From positions 9,565,001-9,629,000 of the forward strand of contig NC_088922.1 of the NCBI RefSeq assembly GCF_038396675.1: 64,000 bases of DNA, given 5' to 3'. Made by a program: the position numbers and the translations under genes. This document shows positions 1-11,242 of the stretch, in pieces. Each line of letters starts with the position of its first letter. Within the stretch, counting starts at the first letter, position 1. This DNA is from Hydra vulgaris (taxonomy: Eukaryota; Cnidaria; Hydrozoa; Anthoathecata; Hydridae). A model generated the notes under the pieces. That model was not told the origin of the DNA. It did no database searches and worked only from the letters and a program-made list of their open reading frames with translations.

Positions 1-499
1 TAGTCAAGCAGTGGTTTCAAGACAACCACCTATCGGTGATGGATTGGCCGCCTCAATCTGCGGATCTCAACCCTATCGAGAACCGATGTGAAATCGTCAA
101 TCGCAGAATTAATCGTGAAGGTGTTTGTAATAAGGATCAACTGTTTGAACAAATCCAAAAGGCCTGGGCAGCGATTCCACAGAGTTTCATTGATCACCTG
201 ATCAAATCTATGTCTCGAAGATGCAAGGCTGTGATTGATTATTGATAGCGAAATACAGCTTGGTCAACATTTTGTCGAGTTGCACTTGTTTTGTCCAGAA
301 GGAAATCAACTTTTTTAAATACTTTTGATTAATTTATTAATTTTCGTGTACAAGTAATGAACTTTGTGATGAATAAAACTTGAAGAACTTTGTCTCCAAA
401 CAGTTACATAGTTATTTCTCTAAATTGAAAAAATGCAGCACTTTTATATAAAGAAACTAAATTAGCATTATTTGGTTGCACTCATTTTGTCCGATACTG
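1..499 (+). mobile_element. 3' end of a Tc1-like DNA transposon
   Basis: The first ~240 bases encode the end of a Tc1/mariner DDE transposase. The segment with WPPQSADLNPIEN carries the third acidic residue of the catalytic triad, followed by the helical C-terminus and a stop at 243-245. A non-coding tail ends at 499 with a terminal repeat whose reverse complement begins CAGTATCGGACAAAATGAG. It is followed by TA at 500-501, the expected target dinucleotide. The 5' part lies outside the window, so activity cannot be judged. A different subfamily from the copy at 25091-26788, whose ends differ. Confidence 0.85.
36..245 (+). pseudogene. Tc1-like transposase, C-terminal fragment
   Basis: About 69 codons are open to the natural stop. 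Visible are WPPQSADLNPIEN around residues 4-16 (catalytic D/E region; the final residue normally acts in metal-dependent strand transfer) and the usual C-terminal stretch ending in an SMSRRCKAVI-like motif. The N-terminal HTH and first two aspartates are outside the window. It is probably the tail of a longer reading frame, so the listed start is not a true start. Confidence 0.85.
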
Positions 500-535
500 T
501 ATATGTATCTATATGTATGTGTATATATACATATA

Positions 536-615
<80 letters not shown>
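500..615. repeat. (TA)n microsatellite with TG/CA interruptions
   Basis: Alternating TA with a few TG/CA steps, between the Tc1-like end and the 616-1674 element. Apparent open frames here (YIYI) are repeat translations, not genes. Confidence 0.95.
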
Positions 616-1805
<1,190 letters not shown>

Positions 1806-2472
1806 GAGGAGGCTGAATAAGTGCGAATTTCATAACTGCGAATCTGCATAAGTGCGAAGCAGTTGCAAAGACTGGAATAAGTGCGAACTGGCACAAGCGC
1901 GAACTGGCATAAGTGCGCCAAAAGAATTTGCAAACATTGGCATAAGTGCGAACTGGCATAAGTGCGAACTGGCATATGTGCGAATCAATTGCAAAAACTG
2001 GCATAAGTGCAAAATGGCACAAGCGCGAACTGGCATAAGTGCGCCGAAAGAATTTGCAAACATTGGCATAAGTGCGAATTGGCATAAGTGCGAACTGACA
2101 TAAGTGCGAATTGGCATAAGTGCGAACTTGCCAATTCGCCACTTATGCCAATTTGCACTTATGCCAATGTTTGCAAATTCTTTCGGCGCACTTATGCCAG
2201 TTCGCGCTTGTGCCAGTTCGCACTTATGCCAGTTTTTGCAATTGTTTCGCACTTATGCCAGTTCGCACTTATGCCAGTTCGCACTTATACCAATGTTTGC
2301 AAATTCTTTTGGCGCACTTATGCCAGTTCGCGCTTGTGCTAGTTCGCACTTATGCCAGTTTTTGCAAGTGATTCGCACTTATGCCAGTTCGCGCTTGTAC
2401 CTGTTCGCACTTATGCCAGTCGCACTTATGCAGATTCGCAGTTATGAAATTCGCACTTATTCAGTCGCCCCG
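1806..2472. mobile_element. Foldback element with arms of repeated 16-mers
   Basis: A giant palindrome. The left arm is a tandem array of GCATAAGTGCGAACTG-type units, and the right arm (after about 2140) is its reverse complement (CAGTTCGCACTTATGC). The outer ~50 bases of both arms match closely (CTGAATAAGTGCGAATTTCA and so on). The centre near 2120-2145 has only a few unpaired bases. It is inserted between TA tracts and has no coding capacity. Open frames found here on both strands are shadows of the repeat. It matches the architecture of foldback transposons; family membership is unknown. Confidence 0.8.
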
Positions 2473-2545
<73 letters not shown>

Positions 2546-2563
2546 TTATATATATATGTATAC
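2473..2563. repeat. (TA)n microsatellite
   Basis: A TA tract that coincides with the 3' truncation of the adjoining hAT gene. Confidence 0.95.
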
Positions 2564-3760
2564 CTCCACCAACACCAGTACCGCCACGAGATCGGAATTC
2601 CTTAGAGTACTGATGAAGAATGTCTACAACAGTAGCTTGCTGTTGTTCAGAGAAGAAGATGGATTTGTATCGTGGATCAAGAAATGTACATGCTGCATCA
2701 GGCAAAGCTTATATGAATTGCGGAAATCGTCGGTCTAGTTTTAACTTTAATTTTCGAGCAATAAGTGCACCACAACCCTTATGTGAAGGATCATTGATGA
2801 ATTGCTGCAATTTCTGATTTAAGCCATGCAAAGCTGGAATTTTCATAGACAACGTTGGATAGTTCTTGCCACATAATTCTCTACTTGCTTGTTCAAATGG
2901 AGCAAGAATTGTGTGATAGCCTTCAGCAAGCTTCCAGTCTTCATTAGTCAAGTTATCAATTTTTTCACTTATTGCTAGCTCCGCAGATATAGCATCATTT
3001 TCTTCGCATAATCTTTTCAGCATAAAGTAATCCGAGTTCCACTTAGTAGCAACATTGATTATCAGTTCTCGTTCTACCTTTCCTAATCGCTTCTGCTCTC
3101 TGTGCAAATTCTGTGTAGCCTGGCAGCTATGGTGATAATGTGACACAATACGACGGCTTTTGGAAGGACAGTCTGCATTCCATCAATTTCACTCACGGCA
3201 TCATTGATGGTTATTGTAAAGTGTGATCAAAACAAGAAAGATCATAAAATGATTGTGAGAGATTCATGGCGCTTTTCATATTACTGCCATTATTACGTAA
3301 CGCATAAATTGGAACAGTCCGAGGAAGCTCCCAATTATTAATAGTCTTGTCTAAAGATTCAAGAATGCTTTCGTATTGCAACATGTCTAGAGCAAGCATG
3401 CGACCAACCGAATTCGTTATAGCGATGGCATTTAGATGACTTGACGACCAATGTGCTTTCTTATTAAAAAGGTCATTAACTTTACTTTGCTTTTTATTTT
3501 CATTTTTCAGTTCTTGTTCTGCAAGTTTTCTTTGACAATTCTCTTCATTTCTCGCTACACACTCCTTATGCGCTTTCGGATGAGCAGCACGTAAGTAAGC
3601 ATAAAGACCTGTTGTTACTCCAGTTGGACACTGAACAGGTAACTTGCATGTTCCTATTTTGCAAATGCCTATAATTCTATTGCCATTCGTTTTTTGTCTA
3701 CTAAAAAATTCCCAGACAATACTTCGACAATTACCATCGTTACTATCCGCCATTGTGGAA
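2564..3760 (-). pseudogene. hAT transposase (ZBED-like), frameshifted
   Basis: Three minus-strand segments together cover most of a ZBED/hAT transposase. Segment one (to ~3211) has a BED finger: a C-x(4)-C pair (CKIGTC) and an H-x(4)-H pair (HPKAHKE). Segment two (3146-2709) has the hAT landmarks TKWNSDYFML and ILAPFEQASRELC. Segment three (2705-2564) has LDPRYKSIFF. The frame is lost around 3146-3211, and the C-terminal dimerisation region is missing because the copy stops at the TA tract. A relic; the product would have been a cut-and-paste nuclease. Confidence 0.8.
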
Positions 3761-3945
3761 CTGTATAACTTTTTTCTTTCACTTTTAAACGATAAAATTC
3801 GATTAACTTTGGGTTCGCTTCGAAACAAAGATACTATACTTCGAAAATTCGAATTGTTCAAAACTAAAAAAAAAGTTCGATTCGAAACAAAACTAAAAGT
3901 CAGTTTCGAATTCGCAATCGAAGTTTCGAATTTCGCACATCCCTA
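2564..3945 (-). mobile_element. Broken hAT element (BED-finger type), 3' truncated
   Basis: The minus strand reads from a terminus at ~3945 beginning TAGGGATGTGCGAAATTCG, a hAT-like end, through a BED zinc finger, the hAT core and LDPRYK-type motifs, until it runs into (TA)n at ~2563. The other terminus is absent. Immediately inside the end are several copies of a TTCGAAxTTCGA-like motif (3840-3935), typical subterminal repeats for transposase binding. Confidence 0.75.
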
Positions 3946-4042
<97 letters not shown>

Positions 4043-4097
4043 TATAATATATATATATTATATATATAATATATATATATAATATAATGTATATATA
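3946..4097. repeat. (TA)n microsatellite with TAATA interruptions
   Basis: A TA tract adjoining the hAT terminus on one side and a GC-rich hairpin on the other. Confidence 0.95.
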
Positions 4098-4143
4098 AAT
4101 GTTAGGGTCACAAACCCGGCCCCGGGTTTGTGACCTTAACATT
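4098..4143. repeat. GC-rich hairpin
   Basis: AAATGTTAGGGTCACAAACC followed by CGG-CC-CCGG and the reverse complement arm: a 23-bp stem with one mismatch and almost no loop. Another GGGGCCGGGTTTGC block is found near 5171-5190, so the two may be ends of one ~1.1-kb element (inference). Confidence 0.6.
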
Positions 4144-4989
4144 TATACATCCATAATAATCCATGTATAAACATTTATACATCCTAAAGTATATTTTTTT
4201 AATTCAAAATTCATGTTATATTTTGTAGATATATGCATATATATATATACATAATTTTGATCAACATGATCATCATATCATTATTACTATCATGATCATA
4301 ATCATCATTATCATCATCATTATTACTATCATCGTTATTATCATCATCTTCATCATCATCAGGCTTTAGCTTTCCTCTTTTATGCTGTTTCTCTAACATT
4401 AACAATCTAGAGCATTTTCTTTCTTCAACTAAACCTTATTCATACAACATATAAGGCACTCTTTTCAAGTTTTTTTATTTCTACATGACTTCTCTACATT
4501 CTGATACCTAAATCATTTTAATCTTCTCTAACAAACGTTGTCCGATAAGACGCTTTTTTCTAACCTGTCTAAAACTATGCCTTCTTTTCTTGTTGTGTTA
4601 GAGTCAAACCACACATTCATTTGTTCATCTTCTACTTTTGCAAAACAAGACCAAATAAATACTAAAGTTTATATAAATAAGAAAGGGTATTGTATCCCAC
4701 CATCTAAATAAATACTTTCATGGTCAATGTTTGAACGTGCTATCATCACTATTAAAATAAATCAAAACTCATCCTTACTTGGCTTCTTATTCAACAAGTT
4801 GCATCCTTTTACTGTACCTGTCCATTCATGCTATAAAAACTTTTATTAGTTCAGTTTTTTTTCCTTGCACAAAAGCCTTTTAACTCTTCCCCATCTTCGT
4901 GCTTTCATTTTAATACATCCTGCAACTTTTAAAGTCTTCAGTTAACCATTTTCTAGTATTTTAACCTGTCCTCAATGATAAAGAACTCA
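4144..4989. other. Non-coding AT-rich stretch with ATC repeat
   Basis: No credible gene. It contains an impure ATC/ATT microsatellite at ~4255-4362; the short aspartate-rich frame on the minus strand there is only that repeat. The right part leads into a LINE 3' tail remnant. Confidence 0.6.
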
Positions 4990-5060
4990 TAACTTAATAG
5001 TGGTTGCTTGCAATCTTGTTGAAAGTAAATTAGAGTTTGAAAATATATAAATATATGCCA
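4990..5060 (+). mobile_element. LINE 3' tail remnant
   Basis: TAATAGTGGTTGCTTGCAAT and the following TTGTTGAAAG closely match the last bases of the two LINE copies ending at ~51268 and ~57815 (TAATAGTGGTTGCTTTCAGT, TGTTGGAAG). Like them it runs into AT repeats. Only the tail is recognisable here. Confidence 0.55.
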
Positions 5061-6825
5061 GTATGAATAAAGAGTAAATGTAAATATAAAATTATAGTAC
5101 AAAAAGTATTATAAATTTTTTTCTAGCCCCCGCTATCAACCCCTGCTATATCTTATAATTTTGCCATGGTCGGGGCCGGGTTTGCAAAAAGTCTTTTTGT
5201 TAGCCGGGGCCGGGGCCCCCGTCGCTTACTATATATATGTGGGAAAAGATATCTAGTTAGCAAGGAGGAAGCTACTCAACTCTTAATTAAGACTTTATTA
5301 GCCACCCCACTTTGTCAATTAGATTTTTTTTATTTTCTACCCACGGCATTCTTATCTCTCTCCCTCTCCCTTCACTGCGTATTAGAGACTTGTGAGTAAC
5401 TGTTTTTAAAAAACATGTATTTTATTTTATCATTCGCTTCTGATTCTAAAACATTGTATTTTGATATTGATTTACATGGCATAATTGTTATGTTTTTACT
5501 ATTTTTAATTTCATTTTATATATAATGTAAATCAATATATTATCTATATATTTTTTGTGTTGCTCTTTTATTTCTCTGTTAACTATATCTATTTTGAATT
5601 TAATATTTTAAGTCTCAGATTATGTTATTGTTAAAATTTAGTTATGGTGATAAAATAAAAACGCATAATCCTTTTCTGTAATTAGTATACATTTGGACAG
5701 GCATTTGTAAAACTTAGCTTCAAACTCCTCATAATATAGTTTGAATTTAAAAATGAAATTATAAAAAACCGTCTTACCCATACAAGTGTGGAACAATGGA
5801 TATTTACCTCTCGCGCACAAAATATCATTAGTAAAACAGGGCTTGAAATAGGTGATATACATCGTGAAATAAGTGCTGTAAAAATGGTTCACTGGGGCAC
5901 TGACGTTAAGCATGTCTATATGGTTCACAAAGGGGCACTGACGTTAAGCATATATGACGAGCCCTCGCGAGAAGAAGTGTTATATGAATAGACTTGCGTT
6001 GCTAAATATAGTAAATATCAGTTAACTATTTTTATTCAATAGGGTTACTCACACCGTTGGCCTTCAAAATTAGGGTAGCAGTAGTGGGCTCCGTGCTTCC
6101 AAGCATCCTTAATTAAAAATGTGGAGTTTTTTGATTTTGAAGATGAACTCTTGTTACAATAAAAATTTACAACTATGCTTAAAATTATTTTTTAAGCAAA
6201 ATTCTTTTAAAAGTAAGTTAGTTTTTCCAGTAAAGCGAATACAAAAATTAAATGTTTGAATACCCAAGATGTATATAAGGTAGTAAAATAAGGCAGCAAA
6301 AAACCATGCTTTAAATGGGATCAAAATTATATAAACAATTATTTCAAAACAAAACTACAAGTATTGTAACTCCGCATTTGTTTGTGAATCATCATGGCGG
6401 CATATTTACAATTTAATTTTAGTTAAAGCTAGTAAGGCCAGGTCGGAACACAGCATATAAAATAGCGTTGTTGCGTACGATCTATTTTTCCGACATATTT
6501 TATTTTTGGAAATTACAAAAAATTAAAAAAACTAAAGAAAACTTATTAGACTATTATAATAATAGTACCGTATTGTACATCATTGCTTGTTACATCAGCC
6601 ATGGTGTACAATACTTAAAAGTTCTATATTTAAAAACAGCAAAAGTGTTTTTACGAATAGATTTTTCCCGAGATAGGGTATAACTTTTAAGTGGAAGACT
6701 AACTTGTTTTATTTAGAGTTTTATAATATGAATCTCCTACAAGTACAATAGTTGCTCTCCTCTTTTTATTTTAAATTTACTGCTTAATTTAATTACAAAT
6801 AATATTATATGTTTGAATAATCAAG
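5061..6825. other. Intergenic stretch, no gene recognised
   Basis: AT-rich with a GC-rich island at 5160-5225 (GGGGCCGGG blocks) and a TC-rich patch at 5350-5375. At 5884-5913 and 5920-5951 a ~30-bp direct repeat (GGGGCACTGACGTTAAGCAT) stands in a 67-codon + frame (5788-5991). I recognise neither the peptide nor a family, and it may be chance. Confidence 0.5.
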
Positions 6826-8490
6826 TTAGCATTATCTCCTGATGAGCTTTGGAATGCTTTTGAAACCATACAGTCCAGAAAAAGTTCTGGTCTTGATGAC
6901 ATAGACTCTAAAGTTGTTAAAAACTTTTATGACGTTATTGAGTATCCCCTAATGTAAATCTTTGTGTCCCTAATGTATATCTAAATGTCCCCTAATGTAT
7001 ATCTAAATGATATCCCCTAATGTATATCTAAATGATATCCCCTAATGTATATCTAAATGTATATCTTTAATCTCTCATTAAAAAATGGAGTTTTTCCTGA
7101 CCGCCTAAAATTAGCACGCGTAGTTCCAGTATTTAAAAGCGGAGATGACTCGACTTTATCTAACTACAGACCCATCTCCATACTCCCATGCTTCTCAAAA
7201 ATATTGGAGCGCATAATGTATTATAGACTCTTTACATACCTTCAAAATCATAACATCCTCTACAATAACCAATACGAATTTAAAAAAGACCACTTAACTG
7301 AACATGCTGTAATAAAATTAGTAAACGAAATCTTAAGTGGCTTCGACAAAAACAAACACACCCTAGGAGTATTTATCGACCTTTCAAAGGCTTTCGATAC
7401 AGTGGACCACGAGATCTTTCTATACAAACTTTATAATTATGGTATAAAAAATAATAATTTAAAATGGTTCAGTTGCTATCTAAAAAACCGTAAACAAGCC
7501 TTATTTTACAATAAAACATACACTCCCCTTGAAATCGTCACATGTGGTGTTCCCCAGGGGTCTATTCTAGGATCTCTGCTTTTCCTAATCTATATAAATG
7601 ACATATTTTTATCTTCCAGTATATTGAACTTCATTCTTTTCGCAGATGACACTCAACCTTTCTATACCCACTCTAACATTACTATACTTTTTAATACAGT
7701 AAATCAGGAACTCGAAGAGTTGAGCGATTGGTTTAAAGCAAACAAACTTTCTGTCAGTATTAAGGAAAGTAATTATATCTTTTTCACAAAACCATACAAT
7801 TCAGACAAACTACCATTAAAACTTCCAGATATTCTATTAGACAAAGTTAGACTAAATCGAACGTTCTCAGTTAAATTTCTCGGGGTATTCTTAGATGAAC
7901 ATATTAGCTGGAAAGACCACATTAATATATTAAAAACAAAATATCTAAAAACATTGGAATTATGCATAAAACCAGATATATTTTAAATAATGCATGCCTT
8001 AAAAGTTTTTATTTTGCATATATACATAGCTATATTACCTACTGCAATATTGCCTGGGCTAGTACCTACCAATCAAAATTAGATTTAATATATAAAAAAC
8101 AGAAACAAGCATGCCGTATATTAACAAACGCAAATAGAAATGCCAATTCTAAACATTTAATGAAGGAACTGAGAGTTCTTAATATCTACGAATAAAATAT
8201 CTATTGCATTCAGTTCATGTTTAAACTCAAAAATGATCTGGTCCCTGAAGTCTTTTATAACTTTTTTCGCCTTATTAATCACAAATATCAAACAAAATAC
8301 TCTATCAAGAACTACTATATTCCGAAAACCTCTTTAAGACAATCTTAATTCTCAATATCCAGCAGAGGACCCCGATTGTGGAACTCATTTCTAATAAACA
8401 AAATAAAAACGATAAACTCATTCCAACATTTTAAATGCGTTGTAAAGCAACAGCTACTTGACCTCAACATTAATGAAACAATCTCTTATT
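6826..8490 (+). pseudogene. Non-LTR reverse transcriptase, disrupted
   Basis: The product would copy its own RNA at a nicked target. The first part (6826-6956) reads SRKSSGLDDIDSK, an RT motif near fingers block 1. After a repeat expansion, the main open segment (7057-7986, 309 codons) shows NYRPISIL, FIDLSKAFDTVDH (first catalytic Asp), CGVPQGSILG, and FADDT (catalytic Asp pair). A frameshift near 7970 separates the C-terminal thumb (7962-8195, with ITYCNIAWAST) and a further stop separates the last part. All catalytic aspartates remain, but the frame is broken at least three times. Confidence 0.88.
6943..7072 (+). repeat. Minisatellite inside RT coding sequence
   Basis: Five to six copies of a ~19-25 base unit, TATCCCCTAATGTATATCT plus AAATGA. 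Removing the extra copies leaves codons for YPLMYIFNLSLKNG, which fits the RT consensus, so the array arose by slippage within coding DNA and introduced stops (TAA). Confidence 0.8.
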
Positions 8491-8852
8491 TTTAAAATGT
8501 TTTTTTATTTTTAAAATTTTTCCTTTTTCAATTTAAATCTTCCCTTTTTCTTGAAATTCTATTATATTACTTGCTTGGTTATTTAATGATGTTCATTGTA
8601 AAAGAAGTAAAAAAAAAAATAAAAAATAAAAAAATTTATATGTATTATAAATATTTTATTATATTTGTATTTGGTTTATATTTTGTTATATTTTGTCAAC
8701 GACAAAAATGGGGCAAGATGATAAGACTATTGTCTTCTACTTGCTCCAGTCATATATTTCACGGTAAAATGTTGTACAAACTTATATTAATAATGTCGAA
8801 TATATATAAACTCAAAAAAAAAAAAAAATTTGGATTTTTTAGTTAATTTCAG

Positions 8853-8932
8853 ATTTTAAAGGAAATCAAGAGGCGTTGGAAGAAGCAAAAAATAGACATA
8901 AAGAAATATTATTACTTGAAAAAAGTGTTGCG
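8853..8932 (+). CDS. Possible syntaxin-like exon (fragment)
   Basis: A typical acceptor (TTAGTTAATTTCAG) precedes 80 bases encoding QEALEEAKNRHKEILLLEKS, followed by GTATAC as a candidate donor. The run RHKEI-x3-EKS resembles the segment of syntaxin/Qa-SNARE proteins just before the SNARE helix (consensus there: RHxDIxxLExSIxELHxMF). Syntaxins mediate membrane fusion. No other exon of such a gene was located, so it could also be a coiled-coil exon of another gene or a stray fragment beside the LINE tail. Confidence 0.3.
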
Positions 8933-9204
8933 GTATACTTTTGAATACTTTTAAATACTTGAAGTTTTTTGATACATAGTTGAAACCTCAAAATTTGCAT
9001 TGATGATTTTCGTTTGTTCGTTTAGTTTGATATATATATACAGTAGAAAAGTAAAAAAAGTCGTAGAAAAGTTAAGAAAGTTGGGGAGGGGGGGTTGATA
9101 TGGAAATTAGGGGAGGCTTAAGCAGAAATTTTTTAAAAGTAAGGGGTGGGGGAGGCTGAGGTAGGGCTATCACCTCTAACGCCCCCTGTTTCTACACTAG
9201 TGCA

Positions 9205-9218
9205 TATGTATATATGTG

Positions 9219-9283
<65 letters not shown>
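9205..9283. repeat. (TA)n microsatellite
   Basis: A TA tract forming the exact 5' boundary of the Penelope-like fragment that follows. The region just upstream (9080-9190) is G-rich non-coding sequence of unknown origin. Confidence 0.95.
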
Positions 9284-9285
<2 letters not shown>

Positions 9286-9855
9286 TAATGTCTCATTTAA
9301 CCTTTCTGAAAATTCATATAAGCCTTTCAAAAAACCAAACGATGAACTATTATATATTAACATTAACTCTAACCATCCACCCCAAGTTCTAAAACAAATC
9401 CCGATTTCAATTAATAACAGATTAAACCAAAACTCCTCAAATGAAAATGTATTCAATTCCTCTAAACGAATATTTGAAGATGCCCTAAAAAAAGTGGTTT
9501 TGAAAATTTTGAACTAAAATTTGACCCTGAAAAAAAAAATACAAAAAAACGAAATAGAACTAGAAATGTAATTTGGTTCAACCCCCCATATAGCAGAAAT
9601 GTTTCTACTAACATAGGAAAAGTGTTTTTAAAATTGGGCGATAAGCATTTCCCGCGATCTAATAAATTACATAAAATTTTTAATCGAAATACAATTAACG
9701 TTAGCTACAGTTGCACAAAAAATATGGAAAGAATTATAAAAGGTCACAATAAGGCTTTGTTAAACAAAAAAGAAATCCTAAATGAAAAAACTACAGAAAA
9801 TTGTAATTGTAAACAAAAAATCAATTGTCCAATGAGTGGAAGTTGTTTATTGAAC
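9284..9855 (+). mobile_element. Penelope-like element fragment (RT-to-endonuclease linker)
   Basis: Two segments in different frames (9284-9517 and 9540-9855) encode a C-terminal part of a GIY-YIG-type Penelope-like retroelement. Landmarks: NSYKPFKKPND, YININSNHPPQVLKQIP, the WFNPPYSRNV region (~9571-9600), KHFPRSNKLHKIFNRNT and the cysteine motif [11 protein letters not shown]. The frame breaks near 9510. The copy is cut off before the GIY-YIG nuclease and starts exactly at (TA)n. The homologous segment at 55398-55890 continues into the nuclease. The Penelope assignment is from memory of the family; the homology between the two copies is seen directly. Confidence 0.7.
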
Positions 9856-9889
9856 TTGTTGCTCTCACGTTTGGGGTAGGGTGAGCAAA

Positions 9890-10015
9890 AACATTGGGAA
9901 TTTTAAATAATAAATAATCTTTATTTAACATAAGTATATACATTTAAATGTTTGAAGTTTGCTCCATGTCTATAAGTTACCTATCTCAAAGACCAAAATA
10001 TGCTTAATACTGGTT
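9890..10015. repeat. Dispersed repeat shared with the MITE end at 49224-49575
   Basis: AAATGTTTGAAGTTTGCTCC and the following ATGTCTATAAGTTA closely match 49502-49545 (AAATGTTTGGAGTTTGCTCG, ATGTCTGGAAGTTA), the right end of a hAT-type MITE. This is a degraded copy without a recognisable terminus. Confidence 0.5.
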
Positions 10016-10382
10016 TGAGGTAAATTAAGCGTTATTCAAAAAAACAATTTAAAAAAAAGAAAGGTTTTTGTTTAAAAGTTAACAAAAAACAAAAAACTTT
10101 TTTTAAAGAAAACACTAAAAATATAATATAAAACTATACGGCTCAATAAACGCTAGAGTGTAAAGTTTTATACCATTATTGTTCCTGTTTTTGTATAAAT
10201 ATAAGGCGGAAACACCTTAACCTAACACCAATCTAATAAGAGCTCGTTGTTTCATTACATAAAAATGTTGTCAGATAAATATTTAACTACTTGGAATAAT
10301 TTTAAAAAAGATTTTATAGTTCCATAAATTTACTTAGTCATGATTGCGAAGAGATTTATAAATAAATGGAAAAAAAGGCAAC

Positions 10383-10487
10383 TTGTCAAACATACCGAGT
10401 TAAAAAATAAGAAAACAAAACTAAGCAGAGAAAATTAAAACTAAAAATGTTGCAATCATTTTAATAAAAAAAATCTCAGATAAATCT
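10383..10487. repeat. 105-bp direct repeat, copy 1
   Basis: Reads identically to 11075-11179 over 105 bases. The two copies bracket the left arm of the large inverted repeat. Confidence 0.9.
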
Positions 10488-10488
10488 C

Positions 10489-10587
10489 TAGTTTACCTTG
10501 TTTAATTGTCACTAGTTTACCTTGTTTAATTGTCACTAGTTTACCTTGTTTAATTGTCACTAGTTTACCTTCATGTTTAATTGTCAT
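10489..10587. repeat. 24-bp minisatellite, short array
   Basis: Three exact units of TAGTTTACCTTGTTTAATTG+TCAC and one 27-base variant containing CTTCATG. It is the shrunken partner of the long array at 12444-12784. Confidence 0.95.
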
Positions 10588-10889
10588 TTTATGAGTTCAG
10601 ATAGAAACATGACATAAAATTTAGGTGCAGTTAACATAAAGACTTTTATTTAATTCAGTTTGATTGTATTAACGAAGAAGATTTTTTGTTGGCATATTTC
10701 AACTGCCTTCTCGGGGAGAATCAAGGGGGCAAATTTGTTTTTTATTTTATTTTGTTACATCTTAACAACAGAAGCTGTTATCCGGGGAAGGAGGGTATGG
10801 TGGTGTGTGGTTATGTGTGTGGGTGTGACCCCACATCCTCCAAAGAAGGTGATTTTCAAGACATAGTTGGTTTTTTGAAAAGTATAGTC

Positions 10890-10928
10890 GTTATGTGTCA
10901 AATACCAAATGGGTATTTGACACATAAC
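10890..10928. repeat. Perfect 17-bp hairpin in the left arm
   Basis: GTTATGTGTCAAATACC, loop AAATG, then the exact reverse complement. The mirrored copy lies in the right arm at about 12102-12140. Confidence 0.95.
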
Positions 10929-11047
10929 ATTCGACAGTCCTGACCAACTAGTAAAGGGGAAATTTATAGATTATTAGAATGGATTTGGGGGCAAGCAAGA
11001 CCATAAATTTTAATATAGTTTCATAACATTTTTAAATAGTCTGCCTT

Positions 11048-11100
11048 ATTTTTTAACTCGGTATGTTTCGAATATTGTCAAACATACCGAGTTAAAAAAT
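11048..11100. repeat. Perfect 21-bp hairpin at the inverted-repeat junction
   Basis: ATTTTTTAACTCGGTATGTTT, an 11-base loop, then its exact reverse complement, which is part of the second copy of the 105-bp direct repeat. The left half is thus a short inverted copy of that repeat's start. Confidence 0.92.
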
Positions 11101-11179
11101 AAGAAAACAAAACTAAGCAGAGAAAATTAAAACTAAAAATGTTGCAATCATTTTAATAAAAAAAATCTCAGATAAATCT
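11075..11179. repeat. 105-bp direct repeat, copy 2
   Basis: Appears identical to 10383-10487. See the finding on the origin of the inverted repeat. Confidence 0.9.
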
Positions 11180-11242
11180 GTATAACCTCAGATAATCTTG
11201 TATACAAAAATGCCTTGTTTATACAACCAACAAAAGCTTCAT

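Larger units (their letters stand above)
6826..8828 (+). mobile_element. CR1/jockey-like LINE, 5' truncated, with poly(A)
   Basis: Reverse-transcriptase coding sequence runs from about 6826 to the RGPRLWN-type C-terminus near 8490. A 3' UTR containing an imperfect hairpin (CAAGATGATAAGAC / GTCTTCTACTTG) follows, and an A14 tract ends at 8828, the likely integrated tail. The endonuclease domain is missing, as is usual for 5'-truncated LINE copies. Confidence 0.85.
10489..11047 (+). repeat. Large inverted repeat, left arm
   Basis: The arm pairs with 11983-12785. It begins with a 24-bp minisatellite (about four units) and continues as ~460 bases that appear identical to the other arm. The open frames of 68 and 85 codons inside it are the same in both arms, have no recognisable family and no codon signature, so I do not call them genes. 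It contains a perfect 17-bp hairpin at 10890-10928. Confidence 0.9.

Noticed and set aside
1830-2613. Overlapping long frames of 80-169 codons in the foldback element
   Set aside because: The 16-mer palindromic repeats keep many frames open on both strands; no start, splice or family evidence.
5166-5399. 77-codon frame in the GC-rich patch
   Set aside because: No similarity, odd composition, ends in TC-rich low complexity; likely chance.
10660-10943. 68- and 85-codon frames duplicated at 12087-12370 as a conserved gene pair
   Set aside because: Identity is at the DNA level across the whole inverted repeat, including non-coding parts; no family or start context supports a gene.
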